Shown one piece after another: positions 15,362 to 23,522 of a DNA stretch of 34,359 nt. This DNA comes from Pseudomonadota bacterium. GTDB taxonomy: Bacteria > Pseudomonadota > Gammaproteobacteria > Burkholderiales > JAKAFK01. The notes beneath the pieces are model-generated. The model worked only from the letters and a program-made list of their open reading frames with translations. It did not search any database and was not told where the DNA came from. Every line of letters begins with the position of its first letter. Position 1 is the first letter of the stretch. Both the position numbers and the translations under genes were made by a program. The stretch lies in NCBI GenBank assembly GCA_021788645.1, contig JAJYKK010000030.1:1-34359 (forward strand), written 5' to 3'.

Positions 15362-16534
15362 ATGCCGTCTGATGACTTTGAGCTGGAGACGCTGGCCGTG
15401 CGGGCGGGCATTCACCGCAGCCAGTTCAATGAACACTCCGAGGCGCTCTTCTTGACCTCGAGCTTTGTTTTTGAAAGCGCGGCGCAGGCCGCCGCGCGCT
15501 TCTCGGGAGCCCTTCCCGGCAATATCTACGCACGCTTCACCAACCCGACCGTGACGAGCTTCGAGGAGCGCCTCGCCGCCCTGGAGGGCGCGCAGCAGTG
15601 TGTCGCAACCGCCTCGGGCATGTCGGCCATTCTGTCGTGCGTGATGGGGTTGTTGTCCGCAGGCGACCATATCGTGGCCTCGCGGAGCATCTTCGGCTCG
15701 ACGGTGCAGTTGCTGAACAACATTCTCAGGAAATTCGGCGTGGACACCACGTTCGTCTCGCTCGGCGACGTGTCGGCGTGGGAGGCGGCGATGCGCCCCA
15801 ACACCAAATTGCTGTTCGTCGAGACGCCTTCCAACCCGCTCACCGAGGTCGGCGACTTGCGCAGCCTGGCGGCGCTCGCGCACCGAACGGGTGCCTGGCT
15901 CGCCGTGGACAACTGCTTTTGCACGCCGATCCTGCAGCGCCCGCTGGATCTGGGCGCCGACATTGTCATCCATTCGGCGACCAAGTACCTCGACGGTCAG
16001 GGCAGGGTGCTGGGAGGCGCCGTGCTGGGACGGCGCGAGCTGATGGAGGGAGTCTTCGGCTTTCTGCGCACGGCCGGGCCGACTTTAAGCGCGTTCAATG
16101 CCTGGGTGATCCTCAAAGGACTGGAGACGCTGAAGCTGCGCATGGAGGCGCACTCGCACAACGCATTGACACTGGCGTCCTGGCTGGAGGCGCATCCCAA
16201 GGTAGGACGTGTCTACTATCCCGGCCTCGCCTCCCACCCGCAGCATGCCTTGGCCATGGCGCAGCAGCGCTCCGGCGGGGGGATCGTTTCATTCGAGGTG
16301 AAGGGGGGCAAGGATGCGGCCTGGCGTGTCGTGGACCAGACGCAGATGATTTCCATCACGGCCAACCTGGGTGATACGAAGACGACGATCACGCATCCTG
16401 CGACCACCACGCACGGGCGCATCTCGCAGGAGCAGCGGGATGCGGCGGGGGTCACCGATGGGCTGCTGCGCGTTGCGGTTGGCCTGGAGGCCGTGGGCGA
16501 CATCATCGCCGACCTCGAGCGGGGCCTTGACTAA
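15362..16534 (+). CDS. metZ: O-succinylhomoserine sulfhydrylase
   Basis: A 390-residue PLP enzyme of the Cys/Met metabolism family. The PLP lysine is K208 in HSATKYLDGQGRVLGG. Other family segments are YARFTNPTV (56-64), ATASGMSAI (82-90), FVETPSNPL (152-160) and GDTKTTITHPATTTH. The DGQGR sequence after the lysine favours O-succinylhomoserine sulfhydrylase (MetZ) over cystathionine gamma-synthase. MetZ makes homocysteine directly from O-succinylhomoserine and sulfide, which suits a sulfide-handling organism. AGGGG lies eight bases upstream of the ATG. It converges with lpxH with only 15 bases between the stops. Confidence 0.9.
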   Translation: MPSDDFELETLAVRAGIHRSQFNEHSEALFLTSSFVFESAAQAAARFSGALPGNIYARFTNPTVTSFEERLAALEGAQQCVATASGMSAILSCVMGLLSAGDHIVASRSIFGSTVQLLNNILRKFGVDTTFVSLGDVSAWEAAMRPNTKLLFVETPSNPLTEVGDLRSLAALAHRTGAWLAVDNCFCTPILQRPLDLGADIVIHSATKYLDGQGRVLGGAVLGRRELMEGVFGFLRTAGPTLSAFNAWVILKGLETLKLRMEAHSHNALTLASWLEAHPKVGRVYYPGLASHPQHALAMAQQRSGGGIVSFEVKGGKDAAWRVVDQTQMISITANLGDTKTTITHPATTTHGRISQEQRDAAGVTDGLLRVAVGLEAVGDIIADLERGLD

Positions 16535-16549
16535 GCGAGGCTTGGCGGG

Positions 16550-17302
16550 CTAAGCCGGGATCGCGTCCGGGTCGTCGCCGAGCCGCCGCAGGCGGCATCC
16601 GCTCGCCCCGCAGGCCAGATACCCGCCGTCTCCATACCAGTCCGCCAGTACCCAACGTTCCTGGCGGCAGCCCTCGACCCGATGGATGTGCCGGGCGGGC
16701 CGGTGCGTGTGTCCATGGATGAGGCGCTGGCAGCCGGAGCGGCGCAGCGCGTGATTGATGGCCGCTGCGTTGACGTCCAGCAGCGCCGCGCTTTTGTGGG
16801 CTTGGGCCTGCCGACTTTCCTGCCTGAGCGCCTCGGCGATGGTCCGCCGCTCGGCCAGGGGACGGGCGAGAAAAGTATGCTGCCAGGCGGCCGAGCGCAC
16901 CGTCTCGCGGAACGCGGCGTACTCGCGGTCATCGGTGCAGAAGACATCCCCGTGCGAAAGCAGCGTCGGGGTCCCGTAGAGGTCGATGGTCGTGGGGTCT
17001 GGCAACAGCGTGGCGCCTGATGCGCGGGCAAACGCCTCGCCCAGGAGAAAGTCCCGGTTGCCGTGCATCACGTATACCTTGATCCCGTGGTGTGCGAGGG
17101 CCAGCAGGGCGCTCGCGACGGCGCCGTTGAACGGCGAAGACAGATCGTCGTCGCCCGCCCAGTATTCGAACAGATCGCCCAGGATGTAGAGGGCCTCGGC
17201 GCGGGAGGCGACCTTCTTCAGCCACGCAAAAAAATGCCCGCAGGTGTCTGGATGGGTGGGCGAGAGGTGCAAGTCGGCGATAAAGAGCGTTTGTCGCCTC
17301 AT
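16550..17302 (-). CDS. lpxH: UDP-2,3-diacylglucosamine diphosphatase
   Basis: A 250-residue calcineurin-like phosphoesterase. Metal motifs in order are DLHL (near residue 10), GDLFEYWAGDDD, GNRD, SHGD and GHTHRP, which is the LpxH pattern. LpxH hydrolyses UDP-2,3-diacylglucosamine to lipid X in lipid A synthesis, as a peripheral membrane enzyme facing the cytoplasm. It lies 47 bases downstream of ppiB on the same strand; ppiB-lpxH is a common gammaproteobacterial pair and the two are probably co-transcribed. The open frame runs on upstream through ppiB in another frame, but family homology starts at MRRQTLFIADLHL. No clear ribosome site precedes it. Confidence 0.93.
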   Translation of the reverse strand: MRRQTLFIADLHLSPTHPDTCGHFFAWLKKVASRAEALYILGDLFEYWAGDDDLSSPFNGAVASALLALAHHGIKVYVMHGNRDFLLGEAFARASGATLLPDPTTIDLYGTPTLLSHGDVFCTDDREYAAFRETVRSAAWQHTFLARPLAERRTIAEALRQESRQAQAHKSAALLDVNAAAINHALRRSGCQRLIHGHTHRPARHIHRVEGCRQERWVLADWYGDGGYLACGASGCRLRRLGDDPDAIPA

Positions 17303-17349
17303 GGGACGCGTTGCGGCCTGCGCCGAGGTGCCCGACCGGCCGCGCGGGC

Positions 17350-17841
17350 CTAGACCACGTCCACGCTGGTGATGACGACATCGTCGACCGGTACGTCCTG
17401 GTGGCCCCCCTTGGAGCCGGTCCTGACCTTCTTGATGCGGTCCACGACGTCCTGTCCCTCGACCACCTTGCCGAAGACGCAGTAGCCCCAGCCCTGCGGG
17501 GTGGGCGCGGAGTAATCGAGGAAGCCGTTGTCGGCGACGTTGATGAAGAACTGCGCCGTGGCCGAATGCGGATTGGGCGTACGGGCCATGGCGATGGTGT
17601 AGCGCTCGTTCTTGAGTCCGTTGTCGGCCTCGTTCTTGACCGGCGCGCGCGTCTCCTTCTGCGTCATGCCCGGTTCGAATCCGCCGCCCTGGATCATGAA
17701 GCCGTCGATCACCCGATGGAAGACCGTATTGTTGTAGAATCCGCCCTTCGCGTATTCGAGAAAATTTTCCACCGTTGCCGGCGCTTTGTCCGGATACAGT
17801 TCCAGCGTGATGGTGCCGAACTCGGTGTGCATTTGGACCAT
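17350..17841 (-). CDS. ppiB: cytosolic peptidyl-prolyl cis-trans isomerase (cyclophilin B)
   Basis: A 163-residue cyclophilin without a signal peptide, so cytoplasmic. Active-site segments are [24 protein letters not shown] and [14 protein letters not shown], including the catalytic Arg of FHRV. It speeds proline isomerisation in folding proteins. The start at 17841 is set by AGGGGG seven bases upstream; the open frame upstream is Pro/Arg-rich and not family-like. It is first in the ppiB-lpxH pair. Confidence 0.94.
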   Translation of the reverse strand: MVQMHTEFGTITLELYPDKAPATVENFLEYAKGGFYNNTVFHRVIDGFMIQGGGFEPGMTQKETRAPVKNEADNGLKNERYTIAMARTPNPHSATAQFFINVADNGFLDYSAPTPQGWGYCVFGKVVEGQDVVDRIKKVRTGSKGGHQDVPVDDVVITSVDVV

Positions 17842-17983
17842 GATACATCCCCCTGGATTTTGAACTGGCGTTGGGACGAGACGAGCACGCGCCGCGCAGG
17901 CGGGCCTTGGCGTGTCCTGCACGTCCGCGGGCGGGGTCGTGCGCATGGCCTGCGCGTGGCGTCTGCCGCATCGGCGTGAGTGA

Positions 17984-17992
17984 ATTCTAGCA
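17984..17992 (-). promoter_or_regulatory. putative extended -10 promoter of ppiB
   Basis: The minus strand reads TGCTAGAAT, an extended -10 (TGn plus TAGAAT). No good -35 is present upstream, as is usual for extended -10 promoters. It would give a leader of about 135 bases. Confidence 0.35.
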
Positions 17993-18056
17993 TTTTTTCT
18001 GCGCGCGGCCCATGCCGCGCTACGGCGTAGGCGCCGTCGAGAAATGGTGGCGTGGC

Positions 18057-18125
18057 AGACAAAAGGCGCGAGATTGTGGACAATAGGGGGCGCAAGACAA
18101 AGGCGCGAGACTCTTTTGCGCCCCC
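18057..18125. repeat. direct and inverted repeats upstream of the ABC transporter
   Basis: AGACAAAAGGCGCGAGA (18057-18073) recurs as AGACAAAGGCGCGAGA (18095-18110), 38 bases apart and differing by one A. Between them lies ATTGT-GG-ACAAT (18073-18084). GGGGGCGCAA (18086-18095) pairs with TTGCGCCCCC (18116-18125) around the second copy. The cluster ends 30 bases before the permease ATG and is probably an operator or a structured leader. Confidence 0.6.
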
Positions 18126-18155
18126 CCCCGACCCGTGTGGCCAGAATAAACGCAC

Positions 18156-19895
18156 ATGCCCTCGATCCGCGCCATGATTCCTAGCCAGGAGGCCCGCGAA
18201 AGCATCGGCCTGCCCAATCGTTGGGACGTCCTGGTGATGCCGTTGGTGCTGGCGCTTCTATTCCTGGCAGCGTGGGCCATGCGGCAGATGAGTGCGCCCT
18301 ACAGCTGGGGCTCGCCCATCGCCATTTCGCTCGATCCTGCCTATTTGCCCTACTACGCCTTGCGCACCACCTTGCGCATGGTGCTGGCCATGGCGTGTTC
18401 CCTCCTGTTTACCTTCGTCTACGGTAGCGCGGCCGCCCGCAGCGCGCGCGCGGCGGTCATCCTCATCCCGCTGCTGGACATCCTGCAGTCCGTGCCGATC
18501 CTGGGCTTCCTTTCCATCACGGTGGTCGGATTCATCCGCCTGTTCAAGGGCAGTCTGCTGGGGCCAGAGGCGGCGGCGATCTTCGCGATCTTCACCTCGC
18601 AGGCATGGAACATGGCGTTCAGCTTCTATAATTCCCTGCGCATGCTGCCCAAGAACCTCTATCAGGTGGCGGACGTGTTCCACTTGTCTGCGTGGGCGCG
18701 GTTTTGGAAGCTGGAGGTGCCCTTCGCGATGCCGGGGTTGGTCTGGAACACGATGATGTCGGCCTCCGGCGGGTGGTTCTTCGTCGTGGCTTCCGAAGCG
18801 ATCAGCGTCTCCGGCAAGACCGTCATGCTGCCGGGCGTCGGTTCCTACATCGCGCTGGCGATCCAGGGGCGCAATCTGACGGCGATCGGCTATGCGATCG
18901 TGGCCATGCTGGTCGTCATCGTCTTGTACGACCAGTTGCTCTTCCGGCCGCTGATCGCCTGGTCTGACAAGTTCAAGTTCGAGCTGTCGGAGTCCGAGGC
19001 CGTCCCGAATTCGATCGTGCTCCAGGCCCTGCAGCGCGCCCGCTTCTTGCGCAAGCTCAGGGCATGGCTGGCGGCCGCGTTGCTTCGCTGGCGCCCGCGG
19101 CGTCCGCGAGGCTGGGCCGAGCGGCTGGGGCATCCTTTTCGGCGCGCGACGGCGTCCGGCGACCGGGTGTGGTCGTCGACCGTTCTCGTGTTGAGCGGAG
19201 TCTCCTTGTTCGCGCTCGGCCACTACATCGCGCATGCGGTGCCCGTTGCAGAAATCGGCCGGGTTTTTCTGCTGGGGCTTGCGACCGCTGCCAGGGTGTT
19301 CATCCTGATCGTGCTGGCCAGCCTCGTGTGGGTGCCGGTCGGGGTATGGATCGGCTTGCGTCCGCGATGGACACAGAAGGCCCAGCCGATCGTTCTTTTC
19401 CTGTCGGCGTTTCCCGCCAACCTCCTGTTCCCGCTGGCCGTCGTCGCGATCACGACCTATCACCTGAATACCGAGGTCTGGTTGAGCCCGCTCATGATCC
19501 TGGGGACGCAATGGTACATCCTGTTCAACGTGATTTCCGGCGCGGCGGCGATCCCGAATGATCTCAAGGAAGCGGCCGCGAATCTCGGCCTGCGCAGGCT
19601 CATGGTCTGGCGGCGATTGATTCTGCCCGCCATTTTTCCCGCCTACGTGACGGGTGGGCTCACCGCCTCGGGCGGCGCCTGGAACGCGAGCGTGGTGTCC
19701 GAGATCGTCAGCTGGGGCCCCACCCGACTCACGGCCACCGGCCTGGGCGCCTATATCGCCCAGCAGACCGCGGCCGGCGATGATGCGCGCATCGCGCTGG
19801 GGATCTGCGTCATGAGCCTGTACGTGGTCATCATTAACCGGCTGGTGTGGAACAAGCTGTACCGCTTCGCCCAAAGCCGTCTGACGCTCGAGTGA
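18156..19895 (+). CDS. fused double-domain ABC transporter permease (nitrate/sulfonate/bicarbonate type)
   Basis: A 579-residue inner-membrane protein with two binding-protein-dependent permease domains in tandem. The first EAA-type loop reads [30 protein letters not shown]; the second reads [30 protein letters not shown]. Each half has about six helices. The sequence fits the NitT/TauT family, which imports nitrate, sulfonates or bicarbonate; the substrate cannot be told from the permease. Normally two separate permeases or a homodimer form the channel, and here one chain carries both halves. The start at 18156 has no clear ribosome site. The ATPase gene follows 12 bases after the stop. No substrate-binding protein gene is nearby. 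Confidence 0.88.
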   Translation: MPSIRAMIPSQEARESIGLPNRWDVLVMPLVLALLFLAAWAMRQMSAPYSWGSPIAISLDPAYLPYYALRTTLRMVLAMACSLLFTFVYGSAAARSARAAVILIPLLDILQSVPILGFLSITVVGFIRLFKGSLLGPEAAAIFAIFTSQAWNMAFSFYNSLRMLPKNLYQVADVFHLSAWARFWKLEVPFAMPGLVWNTMMSASGGWFFVVASEAISVSGKTVMLPGVGSYIALAIQGRNLTAIGYAIVAMLVVIVLYDQLLFRPLIAWSDKFKFELSESEAVPNSIVLQALQRARFLRKLRAWLAAALLRWRPRRPRGWAERLGHPFRRATASGDRVWSSTVLVLSGVSLFALGHYIAHAVPVAEIGRVFLLGLATAARVFILIVLASLVWVPVGVWIGLRPRWTQKAQPIVLFLSAFPANLLFPLAVVAITTYHLNTEVWLSPLMILGTQWYILFNVISGAAAIPNDLKEAAANLGLRRLMVWRRLILPAIFPAYVTGGLTASGGAWNASVVSEIVSWGPTRLTATGLGAYIAQQTAAGDDARIALGICVMSLYVVIINRLVWNKLYRFAQSRLTLE

Positions 19896-19907
19896 AAGGG
19901 CCCGCCC

Positions 19908-21227
19908 ATGCCGGATGATTCGACCCCCTCCCTCTTGGAACTGCGCGGAATCTCCAAGAGCTTCGCGGCGCCCGACAAGGGTAGCCTGAACGTCCTGCAG
20001 GACATCAGCCTGGCGCTGCGCCCGGGCGAGATCGTGGCCGTGCTGGGGAAATCGGGTTGCGGCAAGTCCACGCTGCTGCGCATCATGTGCGGGTTGACCC
20101 GACCGAGCCAGGGCGAGGTGCTTTACCGCGGGGAACGGGTCATCGGGCCGGCGCCGGGGATCACCATGGTCTTCCAGACCTTTGGGCTGTTCCCTTGGCT
20201 GACCGTGCTGCAGAACGTGGAGCTGGGGCTCGAGGCTCAGGGCGTCGCCCCGGCCGAGCGGCGCAGGCGGGCCCTGGAAGCCATCGACATGATCGGGCTC
20301 GACGGCTTCGAATCGGCCTATCCCAAGGAGCTGTCGGGCGGAATGCGACAACGGGTCGGCTTCGCACGCGCCCTCGTGGTCAATCCGGACATCCTGCTCA
20401 TGGACGAGGCTTTTTCCGCGCTGGATGTGCCCACGGCCGAGAGTCTTCGCAACGACTTGCTGGACTTGTGGATCGAGCGCCTCATTCCGACCCGGGCCAT
20501 CGTGATGGTCTCGCACAACATCGAAGAGGCGCTCCTTCTGGCCAACCGGATCTTCGTGTTCGACAGCAACCCGGGGCGTGTGAAGGCGGAGCTGAATATC
20601 CCGCTCAAGTATCCGCGTGACCGCGAGTCGCCTCTGTTCCGGCAGATGGTCGATCGCATCTACAGCATCATGACGACCGCCATCGTGCCCAATGAAACCG
20701 ATGCCCTGCGGGCTGGGCGCATCGGCATCGGCTATCGGCTGCCGAGCGTGACGGTCGCGCAGATGACCGGCGTGCTGGAGGAAGTCAATCTGCCGGCCAA
20801 CGAAGGACGCGTCGAGCTGGCCGAGTTGGCGGCGTCGCAGCAGATGGAGGTCGACGACCTGTTTCCCATCCTGGAGGCGCTGGAATTGCTCGACTTCTGC
20901 CGCGTTGCCGGCCGCGAGGTCATCCTGGCACGCCATGGCAAGGCGTTTGTCGAGGCCGACATCCGGCAGCGCAAGGTGATCTTCGCCGAACATCTGATCA
21001 AGCGCGTTCCGCTGGCCGGCCACATCCGGCGGGTCCTCAATGAACGCCCCGCGCAGACGGCGCCGGAGCAGCGCTTCTTGCGCGAGTTGGAAGACTACCT
21101 GAGCGAGGAGGAGGCGCAGCGTGTGTTTTCCGTCATCATCGACTGGGGGCGATATGCCGAGCTCTTCGCGTATGACTACAACGCCGGGATCCTGAGCACG
21201 GAGAATCCCGGGGAAGAAGTCGCCTAG
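19908..21227 (+). CDS. ABC transporter ATPase with C-terminal AAA-associated domain
   Basis: A 439-residue ATPase. Walker A is GKSGCGKST (47-55), the Q-loop is VFQTFGLFPW (88-97), the signature is LSGGMRQR (142-149) and Walker B is DILLMDEAFSALD (161-173), all intact. The usual NBD ends near 270. Residues about 280-435 are an added AAA-associated domain (TVAQMTGVLEEVNLPANEGR...DLFPILEALELLDF), found in NitT/TauT-type importers and often thought to be regulatory. It energises the fused permease encoded just upstream. GGGCCCGCCC precedes the ATG, with no strong Shine-Dalgarno. The product probably sits on the cytoplasmic face of the inner membrane. Confidence 0.9.
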   Translation: MPDDSTPSLLELRGISKSFAAPDKGSLNVLQDISLALRPGEIVAVLGKSGCGKSTLLRIMCGLTRPSQGEVLYRGERVIGPAPGITMVFQTFGLFPWLTVLQNVELGLEAQGVAPAERRRRALEAIDMIGLDGFESAYPKELSGGMRQRVGFARALVVNPDILLMDEAFSALDVPTAESLRNDLLDLWIERLIPTRAIVMVSHNIEEALLLANRIFVFDSNPGRVKAELNIPLKYPRDRESPLFRQMVDRIYSIMTTAIVPNETDALRAGRIGIGYRLPSVTVAQMTGVLEEVNLPANEGRVELAELAASQQMEVDDLFPILEALELLDFCRVAGREVILARHGKAFVEADIRQRKVIFAEHLIKRVPLAGHIRRVLNERPAQTAPEQRFLRELEDYLSEEEAQRVFSVIIDWGRYAELFAYDYNAGILSTENPGEEVA

Positions 21228-21243
21228 CCGGGCGCCCGCCGCG

Positions 21244-22143
21244 TCAAGGCGGCAGGATGTGCAAGGCGGCGAGATGTTCTTGCAAGAACGCGAGAAAGCG
21301 TGCGCTCGCAGGGGACGGGTGGGCAGGGGAAATGACGCTCAGCGCCCGCATGACCCGCGGGCGCAGCGAGCGGCCCACCAGCGGGCCGCTGTCGTGGAGC
21401 AAGGCGAGCCGCGACGCAAAGCCGATGCCCAATCCCTGGCGCACGGCTTCCTTGACCGCCGCGACGCCGGCGAGCGCAATGCCCATGCGGGGAACGACGC
21501 CGGCCTCCTGGAAAGCCCGTTCCACGCGTTCGCGCGTGCCCGAGCCCGCTTCGCGCCAAATCAACGTGCCTGCCGCGAGTTGCGCAGGAGTCAATGCGCG
21601 TCGCGCGGCGAGGGGGTCGTCGTTGCGCAGGACGGCGACGACTTCGTCTTTCCCCAGGATCCTAACGTGGCGATGGGGCGGGAGGGTCGCGCGCACGGTG
21701 CCCTCGATCAGCCCCGCGTCGCAATCCGGCAGCCGTTCGAGGACGCGCCGGGTGTTGTGGCTCTCGAGTTCCACCTCGATGCCCGGTGCTTCCTTCCGGA
21801 ACGCGGCGATGATCGCCGGCAGGAGATAGGCCCCCAAGGTCTGGCTGGTGGCGATGCGCACCGATCCGGCCTCCGCGCCGGCGAGCGCGGCGGCTGTCTC
21901 CTCGGCGGCCGCAAGCGCGTCCGCCAGATGCCGCGCCTCTTCATACAATCGCCGTCCGGCGCCGGTCAACTCGATGCCGCGGCCGACGCGCCGATACAAG
22001 GCCTCGCCCACGCTCTCCTGAAGCCTCCTCAGCTGGTTGGACACCGCCGGCTGGGTGAGGTGAAGGCGCTTTGCCGCCGCGCCGACGCCGCCCTCGGCGG
22101 CCACGGCGGCGAAGGTAATCAGATTTTCGGGGTGCAATCGCAT
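21244..22143 (-). CDS. LysR-family transcriptional regulator
   Basis: A 299-residue LysR regulator. The N-terminal winged HTH covers about 1-60 (LITFAAVAAEGGVGAAAKRLHLTQPAVSNQLRRLQ). The effector domain covers about 90-290, with VRIATSQTLGAYLLPAIIAAF. The family is broad; CysB- and CbbR-like members bind small metabolites. It is divergent from the TDT exporter gene across a 110-base AT-rich gap, the classic layout for a LysR protein that controls its neighbour and itself. The effector is unknown; sulfite or a dicarboxylate would fit the exporter but is an inference. Confidence 0.93.
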   Translation of the reverse strand: MRLHPENLITFAAVAAEGGVGAAAKRLHLTQPAVSNQLRRLQESVGEALYRRVGRGIELTGAGRRLYEEARHLADALAAAEETAAALAGAEAGSVRIATSQTLGAYLLPAIIAAFRKEAPGIEVELESHNTRRVLERLPDCDAGLIEGTVRATLPPHRHVRILGKDEVVAVLRNDDPLAARRALTPAQLAAGTLIWREAGSGTRERVERAFQEAGVVPRMGIALAGVAAVKEAVRQGLGIGFASRLALLHDSGPLVGRSLRPRVMRALSVISPAHPSPASARFLAFLQEHLAALHILPP

Positions 22144-22151
22144 GGGTGCCT

Positions 22152-22218
22152 CATATCATTCATAATAAAAATATAAGACATAATAAAACATCATTTTTCG
22201 TAATCATTGTGAGAGCAT
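22152..22218. promoter_or_regulatory. AT-rich operator between the LysR gene and the exporter
   Basis: The stretch is strikingly AT-rich for this genome. CATAATAAAA occurs at 22161-22170 and again at 22179-22188, an 18-base period that places both copies on roughly similar faces. Such paired sites fit LysR binding and bending. Promoters for both genes should lie here, though I could not fix the hexamers. Confidence 0.55.
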
Positions 22219-22253
22219 AGACTGAAGCGGCATCATTGAACAAGGAGATCCCG

Positions 22254-23354
22254 ATGAGCCTGCTTCCGCTGTCGCACAAACCCAATCGCGCCGACGTCAT
22301 CCGCCATTTCACGCCCAATTGGTTCACCATGAACATGGGTACCGGCATCCTGATGCTGATGATTCATGCGTTTCCCTACCGTTTCCACGGCCAGAATGCC
22401 TTGGCCCGGGGGCTGTGGTGGTTTGATGTGGCGTTCTTTTGCCTTTTCAGCCTCCTGTTCACGGCCCGCCTGGTGCTGGAACCGGCCTCTGTCGGCCGGT
22501 TGCTGAAGCATCCCGTGCAGTCGATGTTTCTCGGGGCCATCCCGATGGGGCTGGTGCCGATCATCAATGGTGGCCTGCTCTTCGGCATGCCGATCGCGCT
22601 TGCGCAAGGCCTCTGGTGGCTCGACGCCCTGGTGGCGGTGGGCATCGGCTGGCTCGTCCCCTATTCCATGTTTACCCGCCAGAGCCACAGCCTCGAAGCC
22701 ATGACCGCGGTATGGCTGTTGCCCCTCGTGTCCGCCGAGGTGACGGCGTCATCGGGGGGGTTCCTTGCGCCGCACCTGCCGGCTCTCGCCGCGCAGCCGG
22801 TGATCGTCGCAAGTTACGTGCTGTGGTCGCTGTCGGTGCCGCTGGCGCTGGGCGTCGTCGCCATCGTGTTCTTGCGCTTGGCGCTGCACAAGCTGCCGCA
22901 CCGGGCGATGGCGGCGTCCGGCTGGCTGGTGCTCGGGCCGATCGGGACGGGCGCATTGGCGTTGCTGGTGCTCGGACAGGCGGCGGTGCCGGCCTTTGCG
23001 GGCACGCCGCTGGCGGACGCCGCGACCTTCGCGCGGTTGTTCGGCCTGATCGCGGGTCTCCTGCTCTGGGGCTACGGATTGTGGTGGTGGGGCATGGCAT
23101 GGTTCTTCACGCTGCGTTATCTGCGCGACGGACTGCCCTTCAACATGGGCTGGTGGGGTTTCACGTTCCCGCTCGGGGTCTACACCGCCGCGACGCTGAC
23201 GCTGGCAACGCAGACTGGTTTTGCCGTCTTCGACGTCTTCGGCGCCCTGCTGGTGATTCAATTGGCGGTGTTCTGGGGCGTGGTGGCCGCGCGGACCTTG
23301 CACGGGATGTGGCACGGCTACCTGTTCGACGCGCCTTGCCTGGCCCAAGAATAG
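22254..23354 (+). CDS. TDT/SLAC1-family anion transporter (TehA/sulfite exporter-like)
   Basis: A 366-residue membrane protein with about ten helices. It begins RHFTPNWFTMNMGTGILMLM, the typical opening of the TehA/SLAC1/Mae1/Ssu1 family; further pairs such as GYGLWWWGMAWFFTLRYL and MGWWGFTFPLGVYTAATLTL also fit. Family members carry C4-dicarboxylates, chloride or nitrate, sulfite or tellurite. In a sulfur-metabolising cell a sulfite exporter is attractive, but this is not shown by sequence. The start at 22254 is firm: AAGGAG lies six bases upstream. It is divergent from the LysR gene. Confidence 0.88.
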   Translation: MSLLPLSHKPNRADVIRHFTPNWFTMNMGTGILMLMIHAFPYRFHGQNALARGLWWFDVAFFCLFSLLFTARLVLEPASVGRLLKHPVQSMFLGAIPMGLVPIINGGLLFGMPIALAQGLWWLDALVAVGIGWLVPYSMFTRQSHSLEAMTAVWLLPLVSAEVTASSGGFLAPHLPALAAQPVIVASYVLWSLSVPLALGVVAIVFLRLALHKLPHRAMAASGWLVLGPIGTGALALLVLGQAAVPAFAGTPLADAATFARLFGLIAGLLLWGYGLWWWGMAWFFTLRYLRDGLPFNMGWWGFTFPLGVYTAATLTLATQTGFAVFDVFGALLVIQLAVFWGVVAARTLHGMWHGYLFDAPCLAQE

Positions 23355-23436
23355 CGCCAAGCGAAGCGGCGGCGGTCCGCCTTGCGGCCTTCCGCGCCTT
23401 GGGGTCGCGGGTCTCGCGCAGACGACGCGACGCCCA

Positions 23437-23445
23437 TGATATACT
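23437..23445 (+). promoter_or_regulatory. extended -10 promoter of gltX
   Basis: TGATATACT is a TGn plus TATACT extended -10. No good -35 is present. The transcript would begin about 70 bases before the gltX ATG. It is flanked by 7-bp inverted arms, CGACGCC (23428-23434) and GGCGTCG (23471-23477). Confidence 0.5.
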
Positions 23446-23522
23446 TCCGAGCCAATACGCCCCTGCGGCAGGCGTCGTCGCGCCGGATCGCTCTGTTTCT
23501 TTTTCGAGTGCTGTGTGTCCCC

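Larger units (their letters stand above)
17842..18155. other. 314-base divergent control region, ppiB / ABC transporter
   Basis: No gene is visible. The ppiB side holds an extended -10-like element at 17984-17992. The ABC transporter side holds two near-identical direct repeats, two inverted repeats and a run of nine C (18121-18129). These are listed separately. Confidence 0.6.

Noticed and set aside
16539-16556. terminator between metZ and lpxH
   Set aside because: GGCTT/AAGCC is only a 5-bp stem that overlaps the lpxH stop and has no T run; too weak to call.
18258-21023. 921-residue open frame antisense to the ABC genes
   Set aside because: Shadow frame, rich in His, Gln, Arg and Asp without any domain; both plus-strand genes are clearly real.
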